Assembly: GCF_037975245.1 (NCBI RefSeq)
Contig: NC_092569.1
Coordinates: 18,781,001 to 18,845,000 of the forward strand
DNA: 64,000 nt
From: Apostichopus japonicus
Taxonomy: Eukaryota > Echinodermata > Holothuroidea > Aspidochirotida > Stichopodidae
Direction: 5' to 3'
The notes under the pieces are model-generated. The model saw nothing but the letters and a program-made list of their open reading frames with translations. It did not search any database and was not told where the DNA came from. A program made the position numbers and the translations under genes. Below, piece after piece: positions 35,801 to 45,573 of this stretch. The first letter of the stretch is position 1. Each line of letters starts with the position of its first letter.

Positions 35801-38079
35801 ACCTGGGAGATACTGGGAGATTGAAAAGACAAAGAGAAGGACAAAGACAAAACAGTTAATAACACTGACAATAAGGTGTACCTTTGACCAGGACTAATCC
35901 ATCTACTCACACTGGTTACGTACTGACAATAATGATTATTGACCAGGACTAATCCACTGCTTACCCAGGTTACCTACCCTGACAATCTTCAGGACTAATG
36001 CTACTTACCCAGGTTACCTACCCTGACAATCTTCAGGACTAATGCAACTTACCCAGGTTACCTACTCTGACAATCTTCAGGACTAATGCTACTTACCCAG
36101 GTTACCTACCCTGACAATCTTCAGGACTAATGCTACTTACCCAGGTTACCTACCCTGACAATCTTCAGGACTAATGCTACTTACCCAGGTTACCTACCCT
36201 GACAATCTTCAAGACTTAATCTACTTACCCAGGTTACCTACCCTGACAATCTTCAGGACTAAAGCACTACTTACCCAGGTTACCTACTCTGACAATCTTC
36301 AGGACTAATGCTACTTACTAAGGTTACCTACTCTGACAATCTTCAGGACTAATGCTACTTACCCAGGTTACCTACTCTGACAATCTTCAGGACTAAAGCA
36401 CTACTTACCCAGGTTACCTACCCTGACAATCTTCAGGACTAATCCACTGCTTACCCAGGTTACCTACTCTGACAATCTTCAGGACTAATGCTACTTACCC
36501 AGGTTACCTACTCTGACAATCTTCAGGACTAATCCACTGCTTACCCAGGTTACCTACTCTGACAATCTTCAGGACTAATGCTGCTTACCCAGGTTACCTA
36601 ATCTGACAATCTTCAGGACTAATGCTGCTTACCCAGGTTACCTAATCTGACAATCTTCAGGACTAATGCTACTTACCCAGGCTGGGCTCTGACGATAAGG
36701 TGTATCTTTAACCAAGACTCGTCCAGGTATTGAAACTGTGGAAAACAAAACGGAAGAAAAAAATGACAAAAATTTTGCATACCTTTAGAAATGTACATGT
36801 GTCAAATTCATGATTCTTGGTAAAGGCAGCACAAGAAATAAAATCAAAATAGGATTATAAATGTCCCATACATCGTTAATATTCTCATTAGGGTACCCCA
36901 ACTTTGTGGGACAGTACAGAGCCATAAAACATCACTCCATTTTGTTGTAAAATTTGTATATTACTAAAGTCTTAATAACCTCATTTCCAATTATACTTAT
37001 CTTTTATATATTTTTATTTTTGAATTATTTGCATTTTGTTAGAAATATTTCCACAAAATTTTGCACTAACCTCAGAATTTCCATAGTAGGATGCCAAAGC
37101 TGATACTATTGGATTGATATCATCAATAATGTGTTACACAAACATACTACAATAATGTCCTGTGATGACCAGTCTGAGCTACATATTTAATCCAACTAAC
37201 CATCTAACAGAAGCAAAAGACACCAATATATATGTTAAGTCTATAGTTATACATATGTCTACACTTATACAACTATACTTATATAAATCAGTCTATACTT
37301 ATAAATGTATTTAAGTATAGACTGATATACCAGTATAAGTTTAGACCTATAAGTATAGATTGATATGTATATGTCTAAACATATACCAGTCTATACTTAT
37401 ACATATATCAGTCTATAATTATAAATATATGAGATCCACACTGAGGGCTTCATCGTTTTTGAAAAAAATAAGAAAAGCTCATCCAAATTATGTCTCTGTA
37501 TTTTGATGGCCAGAAATCAAACTGTTAACTTTGGTCTGCTTTCTTGGTTTGGTTTTTCTAAATAGAAATGCATTAATACCTGCAATAAGTTTTTAAAAAC
37601 AAATGTTTAAGCCTAAGCTCCTAACGCATTTATGGCCGATGTTCTAGGATCTGTCATAAATTACGCATCAAACTCTGTGCTGCAGCTCTTAACGTTACAA
37701 CTGAACCATGTTTGAGCACGAGAAAATACTCCATAACACTTTAAAGGAACAAGTTACTATCGCTAGGAAAACCCATGAAGATATCATGTGTAGCAGACAA
37801 TGCTAATTTCAGATTGGGAAAAGACCTTTAAAATCGACTGCTTGTGAGCAAATGTTAAGGTGTATATTGTTACTCAATTTTTATCATTATTTCAGTCTGT
37901 TTCCATCTCAGTACCCCTAGAGTATCGTTTAATTTATTTATCTTTTTCTTTAACTCTCGCCACGGTATTTTGTAGGTTTTCTAGGTTTAGTTTTCTAGGC
38001 CCCCTGAGAGAGATGTTTATCAAGTTACAGAAATTCTATGAGATGTTTGGAACTTCCCAGGGAAGTATGATACTAGCAA

Positions 38080-38112
<33 letters not shown>

Positions 38113-41100
38113 ATCAGGAGTATTTAATTTCAGAAATGTGCGATAAAATTTACTTGGCGATGGGACATCTCTTTTCCTTCTCTTGGCTAATCTCTCCCTG
38201 CTGTCTTGGAGATCTTCTTCTAAATCTTTAGGTTCCATGAATTTTCTTCTCTGCAAAGAAGAGAATAACTACAGGTTCACACATATTTCAGGCAAGATTC
38301 GTGTGACGATGCTCTAAATTTTGCTCCCGACATCTGCGAAGGGGGAAGGGGAGGAGGCGAGGGTGAATACAGTTTGTCACAAAGACCTTTGAACAAAACT
38401 TATCATCACAAGAACTTCAAAATTTACATCTTGAATAATTTAATGAATGAATTGCTACATGGTCTGGCCATTGGCTTTCCAGCAGTTCAGAAACACTTTT
38501 AACTTAATCATAAAATCACTTCAGGTGAAATGGGGAGGAAAATAAGCCAATAATCCAATGGTCTATTCATCGCCCACCGTTCTGGCACCTGCTATGTCAG
38601 AAAATAACATCTTTAAACAAGTTTCTACCATCTATTCACAAGGACAGAGGAGCAATATGACGAGAATACTGATGAAAAAAACAAAAGTTAGACACAGTGG
38701 TATGTGCAAAGAAAAGGGGACGGGGTTGTAGCGGCCATTGTTAGTCAAAGGAAATAATTCCGCTCGGATAAATTTCTTACATTTAGTCGGATTGAAGTAG
38801 ACCACTGCTCCTAGTCTTTCCATGAAGTTTCATGCCCCCCTCCCTAAATCAGATGGGGAAATTTATAATTTGCATTCTCCCCTACCCCGCCCCCTCTCCC
38901 CCCTCTCCCCACCTTCTCTCTCAACCTTTGCATCCCATACACATCACTGGTTGGATAGTATAAATGTAATACATATAGACATCTAAGAAGCCAGGAAGTG
39001 GATATATCTTCACTAAATTAGCTCACAATTAACTTGAAAATTAAAATGAAAGGCTTATTTTCAACATTCATAAAACAATCACATCATTCCAAATTGAACA
39101 TGAAACCAAGCAATTTGTAACTACTGCTTTGAAGCAGAAGGCTGTGCTGACAATATAATATCTCTTGCCTGGAAAAAAAAAAATTAAAAAGAAAAACATA
39201 AAAAAATTGTAACTTTAGTTATTTACATATTCCAATGTCTGATTGAACCGCTGATCATTTTGTTCAAAACAACATCTTCCACGAGCACAAGTGGCCAAAA
39301 GCACTCTAGGGCTTACCTCGTTTATAACATGTGGTAAACCTTGCCTAATACCATGTAAAATTCCTTGTCTGCATGGTACAATTGGGAAAGATGTTACTTT
39401 TATTGACTTGAACAGATGAATAATTACTGGCTAGTTGAACCCTTCCTTAGGATGTTATGTTGTGTTGTGTTATTGGCCTGGGAGGCAGCTGTTTTATGAC
39501 ACTCAGCAGTCACATGTGCATGTGATAGAGATGAATGGATTATTACTTACACTTGTCGGTGGCTATCAAATTTACAGTTTTAGCCCACTTTGGATTATTT
39601 AACATTGGAAGGCCATTTCAGATGGGGAAACCATGGATTTCTCCTGGATGAAAAAAACCCACCTTACTGTACTTTGGCCGGCCAGGGATCAAACATATGA
39701 CCTCACATATAATAGACTTCATTGCTTCTAATGTCAATGCCTTTATCCACTCTACCATAGCACTGGTGTTGTGATGTGTTGTGTGAAGTGATGTGATGTG
39801 ATGTTATATTATGGTATGCTATGATGTTACATTGTTCATTGCTATTAAAGCTGTTGCGTTTATCCACTCTACCATCATAGCACAGGTGTTGTGTTGTGTT
39901 GTTTTGTGTGATGTGATGTGATGTTATATTATGGTATGCTATGATACGTTACATTGTTCATTGCTTTTCATGCTAAATTGCCTTTATCCACTCTACCATC
40001 ATAGCACAGGTGTTGTTTTGTGTGATGTGATGTTATATTATGTTATGCTATGATTTGTTACATAGTTCATCGCTTTAACGTTGTTGCCTTTATCCACTCT
40101 ACCACAGCACAGGTGTTGTGCTATGTCACCTTAAGTTACGTCATGTTATATTGTGTCATGTCACGTTCTGTTACCAAGTACCTGCTTCAGGCAAGTCACA
40201 ATTTTCTTACCCTAGTTCTGGGGACGAACAATGGACTTCCTTCCTCTTTACCAACGACAGGAAACATCTTTTCTGCAACATGTTCCTGGTTTTGTTTACA
40301 ACTGTTCGGGAACAGAAATATGCAGGAATTATCAAAAGAGTTTGAAATTCCACCTTCTGAATATAAACACATAAAGAAGATTTCATTTGATCAAACATTT
40401 ACTACCAATCAATTTATGATTCAAGCTTGGTTCCGACACTTTTCCAAACTATTTCCCAAAAATCAAGATTTTTTTTCAAGACCAAATCATCTCTATGGTC
40501 TACTATGAAACCTGCACAGTAATGAGGGATATACAGTAATGTCAGGCTATCGATGGTAGGTCTAACAATAATTGTAACTCAGATTGCAAAACATATGCTA
40601 ACACCTATCGTTAACTTACAAAGATTAAAGGAAATTTAAAATCCACAGGAGAGTACAGTACATCCAAACTTGCACACTCCAGACAGAAAATACTCTTTTT
40701 GACCAAAACAGAAACCAGTATATAAGTAGTCATAAACATAAGAGCTGTTCAAGTGTGGATTGTCCTCCATTTTGAGGACTAAATTAAAAATTCAAGGACT
40801 TTTGAGACCCAGAAGAGGTTTTCTATTTTCCCTGCTGTTTCGCTTCCAGATCGCAAGGGAACCATGTTCAAGAATGGTTCTGGAATTGTTTTTCTTGCAA
40901 ATCATAGAACTATCATAACTGTACATGAACATATCTAAAGTGTATCTTAGTGAATATAAATGGGAATTTTTTTTTTATTTACTTTGAAAATTTTCTTCAA
41001 AGTTTTCAAACTTTAACCAAATAAAACTTGCCTCTAGTAAAAAAAATGATAGTTGCGATATTGAAGTTGCATAAAGTTCTTTGCTTTATAAATATACATG

Positions 41101-43687
41101 TGAAATAATGCATGTGCCCTTAACCTCACAGACCTCTGCAATGGTTATCCAAGGTTGCATCATTACATCTCAATCCGGGCAATAATGTTCTCTTGAAATT
41201 GGTCAGCCGTTATAAGCTACAGTATGTATAGTTTATATTGTTTTATATTCAAAGAAATTGTAACATACTTCCAAGCTCTATCCATATCTGAGTACAAACC
41301 CTGCTGATACCACCTGAGCTGCATAAATTTGTGCATTTTGCATGTCACATTCCCATGTTATGCTAGAACCATTATTCCCCATCAACTGCCCTAAGGTTGC
41401 CAAGGTGACCATCAGTTTGTTTCAAGCACTCTCCTCTCTTCTCCCCATAACGTTACAGTGTGCCGTTTTTGATAAAATAGGGTTCGGTTTACAGAGAGGT
41501 TTTTTTTCCCCTTAATGAACACCATACTGTACAGTACCTCTCCACCCAGAGTACCGAGACCACATGAATTCCTCTTTTTCTTGCCCTCTCTAAGGTTGGT
41601 TTCTTTCCATCTTTCCAGATAAGATGGGTCACATTGTTGCTCAGTTTAGAAACAACCTAAATGAGAAGAGAACATGAAAGTAAGGATCAAGAAATTCTGC
41701 ATTAAACAGATCTACTGTATAGTTGCATTTATGTAATCCATAGACAAAAGTCATGCTCAAAATATGTCAAGTAAAAGCTAAGATACTGTCCTAGCGATAG
41801 GCAAATCTCTGTAATTTAGTTGTGTGTACTACAGTGTGCATACTGTACAGAGCTTGCAAAAAGAAAATCCTGCTGTGGTTTAAATCTTACTTACAGACTT
41901 TTACAACTGATTTCTCACTGATATGGAACAAATTAAATAATATATAATAATATTAAATAATATTCAGCTTAGTAGATATGGCTGATTTTAACCTGTCCAG
42001 ACTATGCTTCACAGTTTTCAGTGTACCTCAAGCTCTGCCCCCCCCCCACTCCCCACCCACTCACCAACTCTGCCAAACTTACGTTTGCTCCCAGCTGTTC
42101 TAGCTGGTATTGTACTCCTCTTGACCTGTTCTCTGTCTTTGTCCTGACTTCCACATAGGCTACCACATCTGAAAAGGATCAATTTTATGGATGAGAATAA
42201 ATATGCTAGATTTATGACGCTATATTCTCTTCATGATTTTGCTCCAGCATATCATCTCATGGTTATAATGTTATACTGGATTGTACAGCCATACACATTA
42301 CATACACTGCGTATATATATTTATTAATGAAGTCATGGAATTTGGAAGGTTACTGACCTAACACACTGTGCAATGTATTCCTTACAGTACCTGTATTTAA
42401 ATATTGTTTATCGACCCTGATGCACACTTGCAATAATATCAATCACATGTGGCATCAATATCAGTGTATGAAATTTATTATTAAAAAATGTAAATAATCA
42501 CAATAAAATGTACATATCGATATTAATACCACATGCTTGCAATTATTGCAAGCTACAGTAGGACACCGGGGTTGATTAACACTTTGAGAAAAAACCAGAA
42601 CATAGTGTTTCATCTCTGTATGCATTGACTATAGTTCACAGTGAAGTACTGTACTGTATATATACTCCGCAGTAATGATAGCAAACCCACACTACAGGCC
42701 TGTACTGTATGTTTCCACAAATGGGTATTGGTTTGTACGTACAGTTCCTTAACACTTTATGACACTCAGATACCTGTGTTCAGTTCAACTAAAGACTAGT
42801 ATTATTGCATATTATGCGCAAAGGCAATTCTAATTCTACTGCTAAATACTTACTGAGTACGAAATAGTCTAGTTTTATATTTAAGGAATATGTAAAAATA
42901 ACTGTTCAGATTTTGTACAGCCGTTTAGAATACAGTATGATGCACTTTTGTCTTTCATAAAATACTTGGTTCATGTGTACACTTGTCTTTAAAAATAAAA
43001 TAATTTGCCTCCTGTGTACACACGTTTATCTTCTATACAATGCTTTGGTTCAAAGCCTTACTTAGGCTATTATTTTTTTCTTGCTGATTTATCCTTGAAA
43101 CCTGTACGTGTGGATTTTTGGTTTAGCTGTCAAAGCCCTCTGTACATACTTAAAATTTCATCAAAATGTATCCCTTTTTTTGAAGAAATGTTCTTTTCCT
43201 CTGTGGATTAATGATTGACAAATTATAAAGAAAAATAAATCATTTTTCAGCTGAAGTTTCCTGGTGACATCAGCCATTCTGCTGTTGCCAAATGTATAAA
43301 TTTACAAAATATCATAAAATTTGAACAATTCATATCTTCACAAGACTTATTGCTATGAGGATGTGGTTTTTATCAAAAATTACAGAAAAATTTCAGTATA
43401 TTTGCTTTATAGCAATCATCTTCATCCACCAGATTAATTTTAGTTATATTCAGCTCTCAAATTGTCTCACTTTCATTTCATTTTACAGTACAGTATGGTA
43501 CCTATAACTTATCATTGGAAAAGCACTTCACATGAAAGAGAAATGCAAAGCATGATAGAAATTAACATTCCAATTGAACAAAAGACACTTCTAAGTGTTT
43601 GAATTTTTAAAAAGAAAACTACTTACCTTTTAAAACAAATTTGTCATCTTCACTGATGCAATGGACTTCATTGTCATGCAAATCCAT
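26806..43687 (-). CDS. MCPH1: Microcephalin (MCPH1), three-BRCT DNA-damage and chromosome-condensation regulator
   Basis: Fifteen coding exons join in phase into 1001 aa (ATG at 43687-43685, stop 26808-26806). BRCT1 (about residues 15-100) includes VTHLIWKDGKKPT and HVVSVLWVE; a tandem BRCT pair closes the protein (BRCT2 with THIITGDQRRTLNVL and GCWLLSKEW; BRCT3 with FFVSESSSPPKERLLDLLQL and RWVLDCI). Motifs between them also match microcephalin: RRRKFMEPKDL after BRCT1, SLIPSTPDSMRACLDKLKAI, and RRSSRRSTM and IDITN in exon 8. In vertebrates MCPH1 binds phospho-H2AX through BRCT2-3 and restrains condensin II. The large exon 8 is Ser/Lys-rich and probably disordered; it makes the protein longer than human (~835 aa). 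A further noncoding 5' exon is likely. Role here is inferred from orthology. Confidence 0.95.
28070..28304 (-). CDS. MCPH1: MCPH1 exon 14 (BRCT3)
   Basis: Encodes EGFFVSESSSPPKERLLDLL, QLCGGAICKSPQQADLCIG and ends at RWVL. The FxVSxxSSPPxxxLxxLxxLCGG motif is diagnostic for microcephalin BRCT3. Acceptor TTATGGTAG, donor GTAATT. Confidence 0.95.
28460..28662. mobile_element. Fragment of the CAGGGGCGTAGCC repeat family (copy 1)
   Basis: Shares GAAGTGTC...ATTTCCGGCGATCTAGGAGG, then TTGTACGC-like, CCAACCTATGGTGGC and GGCTACGCCCCTGG with copies near 49480-49632, 50320-50485 and 51190-51332. The right end carries the hAT-like terminus. It lies in MCPH1 intron 13. Confidence 0.65.
28861..29153 (+). 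mobile_element. tRNA-derived SINE in MCPH1 intron 13
   Basis: Box A TAGCCGAGTGG (28872-28882) is perfect and box B GGTTCGATACC (28923-28933) has one change. A body with GGTGGGTTTTTCATCC and TTTTCCCATCTGAAATG follows, ending in an ATTATTTATTT tail. The tRNA-like head resembles tRNA-Leu/Ser. A diverged inverted relative lies at 39590-39775. Confidence 0.85.
29173..29250 (-). CDS. MCPH1: MCPH1 exon 13 (BRCT2 end)
   Basis: Encodes VLNSLESGYWLPEEPFEVHS and AFPAAK, matching LWSLELGHWISEEPFELS. Acceptor ACTTCACAG, donor GTAATG. A SINE ends about 20 bp past the donor. Confidence 0.95.
29254..30034. other. MCPH1 intron 12, 3' part
   Basis: Intronic sequence with no recognised feature apart from a C-rich stretch near 30000-30032. 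Confidence 0.35.
30035..30110 (-). mobile_element. LINE/SINE 3' tail fragment
   Basis: On the minus strand it reads GTAAAGCGCCTAGAGGCC, then TTGGCGCTATATTAAGAACT and an ATTATTATGATT tail, like the GCGCTATATAA tail of the LINE fragment at 4262-4514. Only the 3' end is visible. Confidence 0.55.
30362..30524 (-). CDS. MCPH1: MCPH1 exon 12 (BRCT2 core)
   Basis: Encodes DQDVMVSVVRNLGGYKVTD, TTTHIITGDQRRTLNVLSAI and GCWLLSKEW. I placed the donor at GTCAGT so that exon 13 restores EWVLNSLE, as in vertebrate DWVLWSLE. Acceptor CCATTGCAG. Confidence 0.95.
31098..31138 (-). CDS. MCPH1: MCPH1 exon 11
   Basis: A 41-bp exon encoding TRKPTIVLTSMHR, clearly the KKPTRTLVMTSMPSE-type lead into BRCT2. Acceptor CTCTGCAG, donor GTAACC. 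Confidence 0.9.
31526..31611 (-). CDS. MCPH1: MCPH1 exon 10
   Basis: Encodes EEVGDVETQERKRKNARSKN and RKVAPGNK, a basic linker before the C-terminal BRCT pair. Acceptor TTCTTTCAG, donor GTAAAT. Confidence 0.78.
32081..32342 (-). repeat. 135-bp tandem duplication spanning the MCPH1 exon 9 end
   Basis: The segment holding the end of exon 9 and the start of its intron (about 32217-32342) is repeated at about 32081-32207. The frame stays open through both copies. Copy 1 has the donor TCTG/GTAAGA; copy 2 has TCTGATAAGA, so its donor GT is lost. Confidence 0.9.
32280..32465 (-). CDS. MCPH1: MCPH1 exon 9
   Basis: Encodes ATVIGSQTESLIEMIQPSRR through KRLKASSLQGDGS. I chose the donor GTAAGA after GGTTCTG because it alone gives the phase (1) needed by exon 10. 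The open frame continues beyond it through a second copy of the exon end, whose equivalent donor reads GATAAG. Confidence 0.75.
32466..33624. other. MCPH1 intron 8
   Basis: AT-rich intron. Two or three loosely similar blocks with ACCTCC/ACTCGTT and TTCACTT words occur between 32740 and 33180, possibly an old degenerate repeat. No coding signal. Confidence 0.35.
33625..35160 (-). CDS. MCPH1: MCPH1 exon 8 (large central exon)
   Basis: A 1536-bp exon (residues 209-720), rich in Ser, Lys, Glu and Asp with many SP sites and no recognised fold. Two short motifs tie it to microcephalin: GRRRSSRRSTMSNPF and TTMIDITNSVQ. Acceptor TTTTTTTCAG, donor GTATCA. Confidence 0.93.
35701..35812 (-). CDS. MCPH1: MCPH1 exon 7
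   Basis: Encodes YLPGLPFSPSLIPSTPDSMR and ACLDKLKAIRTQSPVDH. The acceptor tract TTCAATCTCCCAG is followed by a second AG eight bases on, which would break the frame. Donor GTGAGT. Confidence 0.82.
35860..36676. repeat. 44-bp minisatellite derived from the MCPH1 exon 6 boundary
   Basis: About 16 units of CTTACCCAGGTTACCTACCC then TGACAATCTTCAGGACTAAT and GCTA run from about 35960 up to exon 6, with period 44 (35960, 36004, 36048 and so on). On the gene's strand each unit carries CCTGG/GTAAGTAGC, the same 5' splice site as exon 6. At 35866-35900 a piece resembling the middle of exon 6 (AATAAGGTGTACCTTTGACC on the plus strand) is also present. Confidence 0.93.
36677..36735 (-). CDS. MCPH1: MCPH1 exon 6
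   Basis: A 59-bp exon encoding SIPGRVLVKDTPYRQSPAW between acceptor TTTTCCACAG and donor GTAAGT, with phases fitting exons 5 and 7. Its 3' end and donor are echoed about 16 times in the minisatellite that starts immediately beyond it. Confidence 0.8.
37205..37435. repeat. Diverged ATACCAGTCTATACTTATA repeats with a 15-bp hairpin
   Basis: Variants of GTCTATACTTATA recur in both orientations in MCPH1 intron 5. ATCAGTCTATACTTA (37287-37301) pairs perfectly with 37312-37326 across a 10-nt loop. Confidence 0.75.
38154..38250 (-). CDS. MCPH1: MCPH1 exon 5
   Basis: Encodes RRKFMEPKDLEEDLQDSRER and AKRRKRDVPSP, matching the KKRKxMQPKDF...basic helix after BRCT1. Acceptor TCTTCTTTGCAG, donor GTAAAT. 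In the following intron, about 42 nt past the donor, the transcript has an A30 run (T30 at 38082-38111 on the plus strand). Confidence 0.92.
38855..39589. other. MCPH1 intron 4, 3' half
   Basis: Holds a C-rich stretch (38879-38915) and plain AT-rich intron. No gene or named repeat. Confidence 0.35.
39590..39775 (-). mobile_element. Diverged tRNA-derived SINE (minus orientation)
   Basis: Read on the minus strand it gives ATGGTAGAGTGGATAAAGGC (box A-like), GTTTGATCCCTGGCCGGCC (box B region), GGTGGGTTTTTTTCATCC and CCCCATCTGAAATGG, in the same order as the SINE at 28861-29153. Confidence 0.75.
39739..40190. repeat. Tandem array (106-124 bp units) seeded by the SINE head
   Basis: GCCTTTATCCACTCTACCA, the antisense box A end of the neighbouring SINE, recurs at 39739, 39856, 39980 and 40086. 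Each copy is followed by a TGTTGTG/GATGTGATGT-rich block and GTTACATTGTTCATTGC. It lies just 3' (plus strand) of the SINE, in MCPH1 intron 4. Confidence 0.85.
40211..40301 (-). CDS. MCPH1: MCPH1 exon 4 (BRCT1 end)
   Basis: Encodes CKQNQEHVAEKMFPVVGKE and ends FVPRTR. It continues the WVExC...HxxExxFP pattern of microcephalin. Acceptor TTCCCGAACAG, donor GTAAGA; 91 bp keeps the frame. Confidence 0.9.
40302..41537. other. MCPH1 intron 3
   Basis: AT-rich; no coding or repeat recognised. Confidence 0.4.
41538..41656 (-). CDS. MCPH1: MCPH1 exon 3 (BRCT1 core)
   Basis: Encodes VVSKLSNNVTHLIWKDGKKP and ARKRGIHVVSVLWVE; the VTHxIxKDG and VSVLWVE motifs with the conserved tryptophan are diagnostic. 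Acceptor CTCATTTAG, donor GTACTG. Confidence 0.95.
42083..42168 (-). CDS. MCPH1: MCPH1 exon 2 (BRCT1 start)
   Basis: Encodes DVVAYVEVRTKTENRSRGVQ and YQLEQLGAN, matching the DVVAFVEVWSS...LVDMGAK opening of microcephalin BRCT1. Acceptor TCCTTTTCAG, donor GTAAGT. Confidence 0.95.
42169..43626. other. MCPH1 intron 1
   Basis: AT-rich; contains an imperfect inverted pair (TGCACACTTGCAATAATATC near 42421 against GATATTAATACCACATGCTTGCAA near 42517) but no coding signal. Confidence 0.4.
43627..43687 (-). CDS. MCPH1: MCPH1 exon 1 (start)
   Basis: ATG then DLHDNEVHCISEDDKFVLK and a GTAAGT donor in phase 1. The next exon opens directly with the first BRCT strand, as in microcephalin. The ATG is the first in frame that I see. 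Confidence 0.75.
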
Positions 43688-45573
43688 TGAGTCTTTGAAA
43701 CTACAGTAGGGGAAACCTGTCAATCTTTCCTGGTGACGATCTACAAATCGATCTCTTGCAAACTACTGTACCATTAGATCATGATATCTGAGAAAATAAT
43801 ATGGTGTCCTTGATGAGTTACTAAGTCTGCAGTATAGAATGATAGAGTCACTAGAAATAAATAGGTCAAGGGGGTGGGGACATACAATGTGTGCAATGCA
43901 AACTGGCGGCTCAGGTGCCAGCACCATTGAAAAGCGATCTCAGTGTGGGGTCCAGCCTTCAGGGTATGATCTTCAAATCAGCAGAATTTTTGAGGTATAT
44001 GCATATATATTATAGTTATGAATTATGAAACTTACAATATAATTATGTTCTGTAGAAGTCAAAAAGTTACAGCCATTATTTCTTCTTTTCTGTATGACGA
44101 TATGGCAAATTTTATTTGGCAAGGGTAGACACCAAGTGGAGGGGCGGGGGAGGGGGAGTGGTCGGAGGGAGCATGTTTATACATACCGCCCTTGGCAAAG
44201 CTATAGCAACCATGAGAGAACTGATGGGGAGATGTAATACACAGACAAAACAATGTTCTACGTCAGCATTATTTTCTACCTATGGTTACATAGTTTGTAA
44301 AGCACAAATAATGTTACAGTACCAGTACAGTATTATTGTCAGCATAGGTTTAATGAGAGGCATCAACAACACAATTTATATAATAGTTTGGCATTTTCTT
44401 GAAACTATAAGAAATTATGGATGTTCTGTTCATATCAACCCTTCAGCATTTAAAAACTCAATGAAGTTGGTAACATGATGTTCCCAGACTCAGAACCATT
44501 TTCATCAGGATGCAATGTTGGGATGTCATCACAAAGGAACTTTTTTTCTGAATAGGCTAGACCTGATTCAAGAGCTTTCACAAGGCATAAATATTTTCGT
44601 CATTTTTATGTTGTTGTTGTTGTAGGAATGGCTTCATATGATAATTAATGTACAAAAAGGCCCCTCAAATCTGAGCGAACTAGGTAGCTACAGTAACCCT
44701 AAATTCAAATTCATCAAACTACAGTCTAGCTTAGCTGAATTAGCCTACATTAATAATATTAATAATGTTTGATCTGGCATAGGCCAAGCCTACTGTACTG
44801 ATGTCAAAATATTAAAAACTTATCACTGAAAGTTAATTGGAAACTTGTGCAAGCTTTCTACAACTTTGTTATGGTTAAGCTATTCCAACAAAGTTAGAAT
44901 AGGCCTACAGTAGAAGGCAAACTTATAGTCTGATTAGGCATGCCCTAACTTACTCGCCACTACCACTAACTAGTATCTGAATCTGAATGGGTTAAGTCGG
45001 CAAAAATCCAACTAGAGGACATAAACGCCAACTGTGTGCTACAAAGTATGAGTAAGAGTATAAGTTATTAGATAACAATTAACAAAACAAGAGTTAGTAA
45101 GCTTATCTATGAAACAGTCTAGACTACGTGCATGCACAATGTCTGATGGCAAAGCAATCCAATCTTTTATGGTCTGGGGGAAGAAGAAATTATTTATATT
45201 TTGTTCTGATTAGATTGTCTTTATCAATTGATACAAGATTGTTATTGATATTATTAAGCATTTGTAGACGTGTGTGCTTTCTTCTTGTTTATAGCAGGGG
45301 CCAATCTAGGCTATAGCTCAAGCATATTTGTCACACTGGATTTACAAGTGTAGACTGCCATACAAATCTGGTTGGTCTTCTTTGAATTGCTTCTACTTTA
45401 TCCACATCACACTGGTGATGGGGCTCCCAGACTGGCCTGACAATAGTTTTGCATGCTGTAGTTTTAAAGTACTAGCCTACATACCTTTGCACAGTAGGCC
45501 CTACAGTTGAAAATTGTGTTTTTCTGCGGGATGGTGGAAACACACTGTGGCGGAAAAAAGTAATGGTAACCTG
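43688..45573. other. Region upstream of the MCPH1 start codon
   Basis: No coding exon recognised. A cluster of AGGCCTA-like words occurs from 44740 to 45500. If MCPH1 transcription starts near 47.2 kb, this is its 5' UTR intron. Confidence 0.35.
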
